5,730 nt of DNA, taken from contig DLXL01000014.1 of NCBI GenBank assembly GCA_003448025.1, positions 2,678 to 8,407 of the forward strand, in the 5' to 3' direction. This DNA is from Saprospirales bacterium. Its GTDB lineage: Bacteria; Bacteroidota; Bacteroidia; Chitinophagales; Saprospiraceae. Position numbers and translations under genes: made by a program. The notes beneath the pieces were generated by a model that worked only from the letters and a program-made list of their open reading frames with translations, searched no databases and was not told the origin of the DNA. Every line of letters starts with the position of its first letter. Position 1 is the stretch's first letter. This document shows positions 1 to 5,730 of the stretch, in pieces.

Positions 1-111
1 TTCTGTCACATCCAATTCTATCGTACCCAACATTTTTGAATCCCGGGGCTTTTGATAGATGACCATTGTAAGCTTGCGCCAATCATTGTTGAATAAATCT
101 GCCATACTCAT
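1..111 (-). CDS. E2-like 2-oxoacid dehydrogenase acyltransferase domain protein, N-terminal fragment (3' end outside window)
   Basis: An open frame starts with ATG at 111-109 and stays open to the left edge, giving 37 residues that begin MSMADLFNNDWRKL and end GTIELDVTE. A second in-frame ATG at 105-103 is an equally plausible start. The segment pattern 'DWRKLT..IY.KP.DSK..GTIE.DVTE' resembles, from memory, the beginning of the catalytic domain (CoA-dependent acyltransferase fold) of dihydrolipoamide acyltransferases, in which a strand ending in D-V-T-E/D precedes the first long helix. The protein begins directly with this segment, so it would lack the lipoyl and E1/E3-binding domains of true E2 subunits. 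Short stand-alone proteins of this type occur in several phyla and their substrate is not established. Only 9 bases separate it from the upstream DUF1275 gene, so the two are probably cotranscribed. There is no Shine-Dalgarno sequence; AAACGAA precedes the ATG. The reading frame is well supported; the family call rests on a short fragment. Confidence 0.5.
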   Translation of the reverse strand, partial: MSMADLFNNDWRKLTMVIYQKPRDSKMLGTIELDVTE

Positions 112-120
112 TTCGTTTAA

Positions 121-852
121 TTAAAACTTCCAAATATCGTATATCATGACTCCTGCAATGATTCCTGCAGGAATGAAAAACACCGTGGTTCCAATTTGTG
201 GAAAAAAAGCAACACTCATCATTGCGCCACCAATAAAACTACACATTACTACAATCCGAAGCCAGGCCTCCCTTCTGATCAGTCTTCGCTTCTCGCCTTC
301 AGAATGGAACAGTTCTGCTACATCTACCCCTAATTCTACTACCATCCCTGTCATTTGACTTGCTTTGATCAGAGATGAGGTCGTTAGACTCACCATAGCA
401 TTCAGTACACCAACTGTAAAGAGTACCATAGCCGGGAATACAACCGGATCAAGTGTGTTTGATTGCCTTCCGGATAAACCTACTGCAAGATAAAACACCA
501 CCACCGTTAAAAGTGGCAGAAGGTGAAGATATCTCCACTTCAGCAGCTTTTCCCGTTCCGAACACCAACCAGCAAAAAAACCGCCCAGAAAGAAAGCAAA
601 CAACCAGGAGAAAATAGAACCGGCGGTGTTGAGCCGACCTTCATACAAATCCTTGGCTATTTCAGGTAAAAATCCGGTTATATTGGTAAGCACCATGGAA
701 AAAGTCATCAAACCCGCATAAATCACAATACCGGTACTGAAAGGATAACAAATGGCATACAGCATTACACTTCGAAACGATCGTTTCCGCACTGTTGCTC
801 CTTCAGGGCCTAAAAAAGGTGTTTTTATGGTTTCCAAAAAATCGATTTTCAT
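121..852 (-). CDS. DUF1275/YoaK-family integral membrane protein
   Basis: This 243-residue protein has about six hydrophobic segments, near residues 28-54, 77-96, 108-127, 135-157, 197-218 and 222-242. The layout fits the DUF1275 (YoaK) family: a first hydrophobic segment followed by a T-G motif (ITG at 58-60), a glycine-rich second segment (FFLGGFFAGW, 87-96), then a helix with G-V-L-N-A (148-152) leading to a second motif (MTG at 167-169) and an amphipathic stretch before the next helix. In this family the equivalents are a 'MTGN'-like motif and 'G.QNA...T.HMTG..T.LG.EL'. Function in the family is not established; some members are annotated as putative transporters, which I would not assert. 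The two TG-containing halves look like an internal duplication. The ATG at 852-850 is the first in frame, preceded by CCCAATT without a Shine-Dalgarno sequence. It reads divergently from fahA and lies 9 bases upstream of the E2-like gene, suggesting a two-gene unit. Confidence 0.72.
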   Translation of the reverse strand: MKIDFLETIKTPFLGPEGATVRKRSFRSVMLYAICYPFSTGIVIYAGLMTFSMVLTNITGFLPEIAKDLYEGRLNTAGSIFSWLFAFFLGGFFAGWCSEREKLLKWRYLHLLPLLTVVVFYLAVGLSGRQSNTLDPVVFPAMVLFTVGVLNAMVSLTTSSLIKASQMTGMVVELGVDVAELFHSEGEKRRLIRREAWLRIVVMCSFIGGAMMSVAFFPQIGTTVFFIPAGIIAGVMIYDIWKF

Positions 853-1021
853 AATTGGGCTCGCTGCCTTGATTGGGTCACAGTACTTCCGGGAAATGGC
901 GCCGCAAATTTAGAAACAAAATTGCTGGCATAAATGAATGGGCTGCGGTGCAAATTACGGAACTTTGCGCACCTCCCGGAGTGGTATCCTCCGAATTCTT
1001 TAGTCTACACCTGCCAAAAAT
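853..1021. promoter_or_regulatory. Divergent intergenic region between the DUF1275 gene and fahA
   Basis: These 169 bases must hold the 5' signals of both flanking, divergently read genes. On the minus strand, 912-905 reads TAAATTTG, matching all six specified bases of the Bacteroidota -7 box (TAnnTTTG), about 50 bases before the DUF1275 start; I find no good TTTG -33 box at the right distance. On the plus strand the nearest match is GAACTTTG at 960-967 (five of six specified bases), again without a clear -33 box, about 55 bases before the fahA start. A small interrupted inverted repeat (GCAAA at 950-954 and TTTGC at 964-968) overlaps the latter. No small gene is convincing here: an open frame beginning at 873 runs into fahA in another frame and resembles nothing known. 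Individual boxes are tentative; the region's promoter role follows from gene orientation. Confidence 0.4.
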
Positions 1022-2269
1022 ATGCAAACCAAAAATTCCTGGCTATCCATCCCCTCTGACTCCGACTTTTCCTTATTCAATTTACCACTGGGGATGTTTC
1101 ATAACGGTGATCATCAGCCCAAAGCAGGCATGGCCATCGGCAATTATATCATAGATCTGGCTGCAGCAGCAGAATTGGGATTATTTGGGAAACGCAGGTT
1201 TTTTACAAAAATATTCACACAGCCTACCTTAAATGCCTTTGTCGCCCTGGGAAAACCTGTTACCAACCGAATCAGAAAAAAAATTCAGGATTGGTTGTGT
1301 TTACCCCAAATGCCTGAAAACGCAGACCGAATTCTGGTAAACCGGCAATCAGCCACTATGTTGATGCCCATCCAGGTACCCAATTATACAGATTTCTACA
1401 GCAGTATAGAGCATGCTACCAATGTGGGTAAAATGTTTCGGCCGGATAACCCATTGCTGCCTAACTGGCGGTGGATTCCAGTAGGATACCACGGCCGCGC
1501 TTCTTCCATAGTGGTAAGTGGGACGCCCATTCGCAGACCCAAAGGCCAGATTTTGCCGCCAGGTGGCGCTCCTGATACGCCTATATATGCTGCTTCGCGG
1601 CAGATGGACTTTGAATTGGAAATGGCTTTTGTGATTGGTAAGGAAAGTGTTTTGGGACAGCCTATACCGGTAGAAAAGGCCGAAGAATACATCTTTGGTT
1701 TGGTACTGTTTAACGACTGGAGTGCCCGGGACATTCAACGCTGGGAATATGTGCCGTTAGGCCCTTTTCTGGGTAAAAACTTTGGATCCAGTATTTCCCC
1801 GTGGATAGTACCTATCGAGGCGCTTAAACCTTACCGGGTAAAAGGACCTAAACAAACACCACCACCACTGGAATATCTGAAAACCAAAGGCGCAGGTAAT
1901 TGTGATATTGAACTGGAGGTTTTTGTAACCACTGCCGGTCAAAACAAAGAAACCCTGATAAGTCGTTCCAACACCAAATATCTATACTGGTCAATGGCAC
2001 AACAACTGGCCCACCACACAGTAAATGGCTGCAACGTTCAGGTAGGAGATTTGATGGCCAGCGGAACCATAAGCGGACCTACACCAGACAGTTACGGTTC
2101 CTTGTTGGAATTGTCCTGGGGAGGTAAAAATCCAATCACCATGGCAGATGGAAGTACGCGTACCTTTTTCCAGGATGGCGATACGCTAACCATTCGAGGC
2201 AGGGCAGGAAAAGAGGGGCAAAAAGTTGGATTTGGGGAAGTGAGTGGAACCCTTCTTCCGGCATTCTAG
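1022..2269 (+). CDS. fahA: Fumarylacetoacetase (fumarylacetoacetate hydrolase, EC 3.7.1.2)
   Basis: The enzyme cleaves 4-fumarylacetoacetate to fumarate and acetoacetate, the last step of tyrosine/homogentisate degradation in the cytoplasm. The 415 residues align along their whole length with animal FAH: an SH3-like N-terminal domain (about 1-115, with SDFSLFNLPLG and MAIGNYIIDL) and the C-terminal mixed beta-roll catalytic domain. By comparison with mouse FAH, the metal ligands are present as D124 (in YTDFYSS), E198 and E200 (ELEMAF) and D232 (NDWSARD). The catalytic pair is H131 (HATNVG) and E363 (LLELSW); the substrate-site residues R140, Y156 (VGYHGRASS), R236, Q239, K252 and T349 (ASGTIS) are also in place. 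Length is normal and nothing is missing, so it should be active. The ATG at 1022 follows an A-rich CCAAAAAT, as usual in Bacteroidota, and gives the expected N-terminus. No other tyrosine-pathway gene (hppD, hmgA, maiA) is visible. It converges on rsh with an 8-base gap. Confidence 0.97.
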   Translation: MQTKNSWLSIPSDSDFSLFNLPLGMFHNGDHQPKAGMAIGNYIIDLAAAAELGLFGKRRFFTKIFTQPTLNAFVALGKPVTNRIRKKIQDWLCLPQMPENADRILVNRQSATMLMPIQVPNYTDFYSSIEHATNVGKMFRPDNPLLPNWRWIPVGYHGRASSIVVSGTPIRRPKGQILPPGGAPDTPIYAASRQMDFELEMAFVIGKESVLGQPIPVEKAEEYIFGLVLFNDWSARDIQRWEYVPLGPFLGKNFGSSISPWIVPIEALKPYRVKGPKQTPPPLEYLKTKGAGNCDIELEVFVTTAGQNKETLISRSNTKYLYWSMAQQLAHHTVNGCNVQVGDLMASGTISGPTPDSYGSLLELSWGGKNPITMADGSTRTFFQDGDTLTIRGRAGKEGQKVGFGEVSGTLLPAF

Positions 2270-2277
2270 TAATGCAA

Positions 2278-4578
2278 CTATTCTGCCCTGGATGCACTAT
2301 TGACCCAGTCAAATTTCTTCAAAGCCAGTAAAGCTTGTTGAAGATGGTCTGTATTGGCAACTACCATGGAAACCCTGCCCTCGAAATACCCGCCTTCTCC
2401 GGAAATAGAGAAGGATCGGATGTTAATACCCAGATCCGCCAGTGTATTGGTTAACTGACTGATTACACCTGAGCCAATATCAATTCCTGTAATGATAATA
2501 TCTGCCAGGAAATCCGTTTTGGCAATATTCCCCCATTCTGCCTTCAGGATCCGGTGTGCATGCTGGGCATACAGGTTGTTGGCATTAGGGCAGGTAGACC
2601 GGTGTATCCTGACTCCCCCCTGAACCAATACAAATCCAAAAATATCGTCGCCTGCCATTGGATTACAACAGGTTGCGAAGGAATATTTATACATGGTCCC
2701 AGGCTCACCATTGAGGTAAACTTCGGGTTTGTTGCCTGACTTAGACTGTACAACAGGGTTTTTGGGCTTGCCGGGAAGTCTTTCAGTTTTGGCAACTTTC
2801 TCTACCAGGTAAATTCCATCTGCCTGAAAACGCTTGGAAATCAAGCGAAGGTCAACCTGTTCAAGATATATAGCACTGAGAAACTCCATCCGGTTGGGGA
2901 AGCCGTAGAATTTTGCAAGGTTGTCACAATTCTCTTCAACCGGAACTTTTAGGGCATTGAGCTTCCGCTCCAGGATTTCTTTTCCATATGAGGCCTGCTC
3001 CCGTTTTACTTCCTTAAGTGCAGAGCGTATCCGGTTTTTGGCCTTGGAAGTGACTACATATTGAAGCCAGTCTTCGCTGGGTTTCTGGTTTTTATCGGTG
3101 ATGATCTCGATCTGATCACCATTTTCAAGTTTATAAGTAAAAGGGACAATTTTGTTGTTTACCCTTACTACCCGGCAGGTACATCCTATATCAGAGTGAA
3201 TACTGAAGGCAAAATCGAGGGCAGTTGCACCGTCTGGCAAAATCCGCATCTCTCCTTTGGGTGTGAAAACGTGAACTTCCTCTGCAAAAAGATTGCTTTG
3301 GAAATCGGCCAGAAATTCAACCGCACTGCCGGACTCCTGATTTTCCAATGACTCCCGAACCTGGGCCAGCCAGTTTTCATAATTGTTTGCTTTGGTACTG
3401 TTTCCCTCTATACCCTTGTATTTCCAATGCGCAGCAAATCCACGTTCGGCAATATCATCCATTCGCTTGGACCGGATCTGTACTTCTACATATTTTCCGC
3501 CTGGTCCAACTACCGTTGCATGCAATGATTCATATCCATTTGCCTTGGGAATGGATATCCAGTCTTTGATCCGTTGTGTGATAGGAGCATAGGTGTCGGT
3601 TACTATAGAGTACACCTGCCAGCAAGCACTTTTCTCCTGCTCTGGTTTAACGTCCAATACAATGCGCACGGCAAAAAGATCATAAATATCCTCAAAAGGG
3701 ACATTCTTGGTTTTGATCTTGTTATAAATGGAATAGATGCTCTTAGGACGTCCAACAATTTCAAAAGGAATGCCGTTCTCTTCAAGGGCCTTGATCAACG
3801 GGCGGGTAAACTCATCTATATAGGCTTGACGCGAACGCTTAGTTTCTGATAGTTTGGCTGCTATTTCGTGATAGACTTCCTTGTGTGTTATTTTAAAACA
3901 AGTATCCTGAAACTCGTTTTTGATATTATACAGTCCAAGTCGGTGTGCTAATGGGGTGTAAATAAAGGTGGTTTCTGCGGCAATTTTCAGCTGTTTATGC
4001 TGAGCCATACTCTTAATGGTGCGCAGATTGTGCAACCGGTCGGCCATTTTGATCAATACCACACGCACATCAAATAACATGGCTTTCAATACTTTCGACA
4101 GGTTTTCAGCCTGTGGACTTTCAGAATCATGAAGTCCGTCCAACTTGGTCAGCCCATCTACGATCCGGGCTATTTTGTCGCCGAATTTTTCATGAATTTC
4201 TTTCAGGCTGATATCTGTATCCTCCACCACATCATGGAGCAATGCACAGATGACGGCAGTGGGACCCAGTCCAATTTCTTCCACACAAATTCGTGCAACC
4301 TCGATAGGGTGGGTGATATAAGGTTCCCCGGATTTTCTGCGTTGGGTTTGATGCGCCTGCGCCGCCATTTCGAATGCCTCCCGAATATTGTTTCGGTCTT
4401 CTGCATTCAATGAAGTCTTGATGGATTTCAGCAAATTCCGGTAGGATCGGGAAATAAGTGCACGATCCTCCTCTCCACCAGGTATAGCAGGGGCCTCATG
4501 TGCTTCGAACACATTATCATTCCTCGGACTGGCACCTTGGCTAATACCGGAGTTCATATTTGGATCATCCTGCTCCAT
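2278..4578 (-). CDS. rsh: Long RelA/SpoT homologue: bifunctional (p)ppGpp synthetase/hydrolase
   Basis: This protein makes (p)ppGpp from ATP and GDP/GTP and hydrolyses it, setting the stringent response. Taking the ATG at 4578-4576, it has 766 residues with the full long-RSH order. The HD hydrolase domain has H90 (ITHP), H115-D116 and E119-D120 (LLHDVVEDTD), and D180/N184 (MADRLHN). The synthetase domain has GRPKS from 276, D300 (IYDLFAVRI), GYESLH at 348-353 and E365 (VEVQIRS). A TGS domain follows (about 434-494, VHVFTPKGE), then a helical stretch, a zinc-finger-like region with the Cys pair at 637-638 (ATCCNP) and a C-terminal ACT domain (about 690-764). The synthetase motif R-I-K-D (336-339) is the RxKD form known from bifunctional enzymes, not the ExDD form of RelA-type synthetases; with an intact HD site this argues for both activities. 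An in-frame ATG at 4656 lies in the loop of a terminator and upstream of the likely promoter, so it was rejected; an ATG at 4557 remains possible. The first 40 or so residues are acidic, low-complexity and probably disordered. Confidence 0.96.
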   Translation of the reverse strand: MEQDDPNMNSGISQGASPRNDNVFEAHEAPAIPGGEEDRALISRSYRNLLKSIKTSLNAEDRNNIREAFEMAAQAHQTQRRKSGEPYITHPIEVARICVEEIGLGPTAVICALLHDVVEDTDISLKEIHEKFGDKIARIVDGLTKLDGLHDSESPQAENLSKVLKAMLFDVRVVLIKMADRLHNLRTIKSMAQHKQLKIAAETTFIYTPLAHRLGLYNIKNEFQDTCFKITHKEVYHEIAAKLSETKRSRQAYIDEFTRPLIKALEENGIPFEIVGRPKSIYSIYNKIKTKNVPFEDIYDLFAVRIVLDVKPEQEKSACWQVYSIVTDTYAPITQRIKDWISIPKANGYESLHATVVGPGGKYVEVQIRSKRMDDIAERGFAAHWKYKGIEGNSTKANNYENWLAQVRESLENQESGSAVEFLADFQSNLFAEEVHVFTPKGEMRILPDGATALDFAFSIHSDIGCTCRVVRVNNKIVPFTYKLENGDQIEIITDKNQKPSEDWLQYVVTSKAKNRIRSALKEVKREQASYGKEILERKLNALKVPVEENCDNLAKFYGFPNRMEFLSAIYLEQVDLRLISKRFQADGIYLVEKVAKTERLPGKPKNPVVQSKSGNKPEVYLNGEPGTMYKYSFATCCNPMAGDDIFGFVLVQGGVRIHRSTCPNANNLYAQHAHRILKAEWGNIAKTDFLADIIITGIDIGSGVISQLTNTLADLGINIRSFSISGEGGYFEGRVSMVVANTDHLQQALLALKKFDWVNSASRAE

Positions 4579-4595
4579 ATTTGCTACATCCGCTA

Positions 4596-4626
4596 CAAAG
4601 ATGAGCAAAAATCGGGTAAATTCAAA
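4596..4626 (-). promoter_or_regulatory. Probable rsh promoter of Bacteroidota type (-33 TTTG, -7 CATCTTTG)
   Basis: Reading the minus strand, TTTG at 4626-4623 is followed by 19 bases and then CATCTTTG at 4603-4596. The Bacteroidota housekeeping consensus is TTTG, about 19-21 bases, TAnnTTTG; here only the first T of the -7 box differs. Transcription would begin near 4590, leaving a leader of roughly a dozen bases before the ATG at 4578. The -33 box sits in the T-tract of the preceding terminator. It is inferred from sequence only. Confidence 0.5.
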
Positions 4627-4670
4627 AAAAAACAAAGGGCTTCCGGGTTTCAACATCCCGGAAGCCCTTG
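4624..4670 (-). terminator. Intrinsic terminator of the M1 peptidase gene
   Basis: A perfect 13-bp stem pairs AAGGGCTTCCGGG (4669-4657, minus strand) with CCCGGAAGCCCTT (4647-4635) around a 9-base loop (4656-4648). The second arm is followed by TG and a run of nine T residues (4632-4624, minus strand). It starts about 19 bases after the peptidase stop codon. The opposite strand has no T-tract of this kind on its exit side (AAAGACC), so it is directional toward rsh. Confidence 0.93.
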
Positions 4671-4687
4671 AAAGACCTAATATAGAA

Positions 4688-5730
4688 TTAATCCTTTTTC
4701 TCCCAGATGTTGTTTTTCATATTGATATCAGCCATCCGCTGGCTTGGATCAATGGTTACTTTGGCTACTTTTTTCATTTTTTCAGGGATCTCAAACTCAT
4801 AGGTTAAATCCACCCAGCGATGGTCTGGAAGAATGGTTCGGTCCATATTGCCTTCTGCAGGTTTCTCACCACGCATGCTTTCGAGAGGTGCATAAAAGAT
4901 TTCCTGCTCGCCATTGGTGTAGGTTACTACGATGTCCAGCGGCATGGCCATGCGCCCAATACGTTCAATAACTACTTTGGTGTTTTTTCGGTCTTCCTTC
5001 TCCACTGATTTAACCGCATAATCAATGGTATTCAGGGTATTAACCCAGTCTTCCTTAAACCATTCCAGCTCGAGTCCACTTTCCCTTTCAAAACATCGGG
5101 TGACAGCATTGGCATCCGGATGTTTGAATTTCCAGGTATGGAAATAACGCAACAAACCCTTTTCAAAGGCTTGTTTGCCAATGATATACTCCATTTGTAT
5201 CAGATATACAGCCCCTTTTACATAGGAGGCAAGGCCATAACCATAATTGGTGTGATAATGGTCGGCATGCGTTGTAAGTGGCTCTTCCACACCGCTGGTG
5301 GCCAATGCAGTATAGCCGGAAATAGCTCCCAGAAATGGGTTCTCTTCAACAGTTTTCCCAGGCAACAAACCCTCTCTGGCCAATTCATTCATCACAATGT
5401 CTTCAGCATAGGAAGTAAACCCTTCATCCATCCAGCCGTATAAACTTTCATTGCTGCCCAGCACCATCTGATACCAGGAATGTAATTGTTCGTGAACCGA
5501 CACTCCAACCAGTGAATTCAACCCGCGGTTGCCGGTTATCAGGGTAGCCAGTGGATATTCCATGCCGCCATCACCCCCTTGAATAAAGCAGTACTCACGA
5601 TAGGGATATTTACCAAAATGTTCGTTCATGATGGTTCTTGCTCTGTTCATGATCCCCGGAAGTTTGCTCCATTGATCGTCATATCCTTTCCCTTTTTGCC
5701 AGAAAAAGCGCATAATGGAACCGTCATCTG
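4688..5730 (-). CDS. M1-family zinc metallopeptidase (aminopeptidase N-like), C-terminal part
   Basis: The frame is open at the right edge (it reads D-D-G-S-I before the methionine at 5713), so the methionine is internal and the gene begins outside. About 346 residues are visible. The gluzincin zinc site is complete: HEQLH (5494-5480), then 18 residues, then the third ligand E in DEGFTSYAE (5425-5423). The M1 exopeptidase motif is GGMEY (5569-5555) where the classical form is GAMEN; the E that binds the substrate amino terminus is kept. The likely catalytic tyrosine is in SYVKGA (5224-5222), matching the YxKG of leukotriene A4 hydrolase. After the helical part of the catalytic domain come about 110 residues rich in beta-strand character (ERIGRMAMPLDIVVTY onward) that end NNIWEKKD, without a recognisable type IX secretion sorting domain. 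It presumably removes N-terminal residues from peptides; location cannot be judged because the N-terminus and any signal peptide are missing. A strong terminator closes the gene. Confidence 0.93.
   Translation of the reverse strand, partial: DDGSIMRFFWQKGKGYDDQWSKLPGIMNRARTIMNEHFGKYPYREYCFIQGGDGGMEYPLATLITGNRGLNSLVGVSVHEQLHSWYQMVLGSNESLYGWMDEGFTSYAEDIVMNELAREGLLPGKTVEENPFLGAISGYTALATSGVEEPLTTHADHYHTNYGYGLASYVKGAVYLIQMEYIIGKQAFEKGLLRYFHTWKFKHPDANAVTRCFERESGLELEWFKEDWVNTLNTIDYAVKSVEKEDRKNTKVVIERIGRMAMPLDIVVTYTNGEQEIFYAPLESMRGEKPAEGNMDRTILPDHRWVDLTYEFEIPEKMKKVAKVTIDPSQRMADINMKNNIWEKKD

Noticed and set aside
873..1154. A 93-codon open frame on the plus strand covering the divergent region and the start of fahA
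   Set aside because: It overlaps fahA in another frame over its second half, resembles no known protein and has no start context; the fahA frame is certain.
1349..1738. Two overlapping minus-strand open frames of 129 and 112 codons inside fahA
   Set aside because: They are shadows of a highly conserved coding region in other frames, with compositions unlike real proteins and no promoter or start signals.
2236..2259. Possible hairpin GGAAG/CTTCC at the end of fahA as a terminator
   Set aside because: The stem is only 5 bp with a 14-base loop and is not followed by a T-tract on either strand.
4579..4656. A hydrophobic N-terminal extension of RSH, possibly a membrane anchor
   Set aside because: It is encoded by the terminator hairpin, its T-tract and the promoter region; a start at 4578 explains the sequence better.
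4601..4807. A 68-codon plus-strand open frame across the rsh/peptidase spacer
   Set aside because: It reads through the terminator stem and antisense to the peptidase C-terminus; there is no promoter or recognisable protein.
5711..5713. Methionine at 5713 as the true start of the peptidase
   Set aside because: The frame stays open upstream to the window edge and the M1 N-terminal domain has to precede the GGMEY motif, so this methionine is internal.
1..5730. Search by eye for CRISPR repeats, insertion-sequence ends, tRNA genes, riboswitches and phage or defence genes
   Set aside because: No regularly spaced repeats, long terminal inverted repeats, tRNA-like cloverleaf or unexplained coding block was seen; almost the whole window is covered by recognisable genes.

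Overview
The window looks like ordinary chromosomal DNA from a member of the Bacteroidota. The reasons are the start regions without Shine-Dalgarno sequences but with A-rich stretches just before the ATG, a Bacteroidota-type -33/-7 promoter (TTTG, 19 nt, nATnTTTG) ahead of the rsh gene, and the flavour of the proteins (an M1 peptidase with a GGMEY motif, a Bacteroidota-like long RSH). Base composition is moderate and even by eye. I see no insertion sequence, phage gene, CRISPR array, tRNA or rRNA, and no sign of recent transfer. The organism assignment is inference.

Layout from left to right. Positions 1-111 (minus) hold the first 37 codons of a gene that leaves the window; it resembles a stand-alone 2-oxoacid dehydrogenase E2-type acyltransferase domain without a lipoyl domain. 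Nine bases upstream of it, on the same strand, ends a six-helix membrane protein of the DUF1275/YoaK family (121-852); the two probably form an operon. A 169-base divergent intergenic region (853-1021) separates this pair from fumarylacetoacetase (fahA, 1022-2269, plus), the last enzyme of tyrosine catabolism. fahA runs tail to tail, with an 8-base gap, into a long bifunctional (p)ppGpp synthetase/hydrolase (rsh, minus, 2278-4578). Upstream of rsh is a compact 109-base spacer that carries a strong intrinsic terminator for the next gene and the likely rsh promoter, partly superimposed. The right end (4688-5730, minus) is the C-terminal part of an M1-family zinc metallopeptidase that begins outside the window.

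The genes do not form one pathway. They are a set of housekeeping or catabolic units: tyrosine breakdown, stringent-response control, peptide hydrolysis, and an uncharacterised membrane protein/acyltransferase pair. I found no convincing evidence of a new multi-gene system. The most useful observations are the corrected rsh start and its promoter/terminator overlap, the terminator-free convergent junction between fahA and rsh, the DUF1275/E2-like pair, and an internal duplication in the DUF1275 protein.
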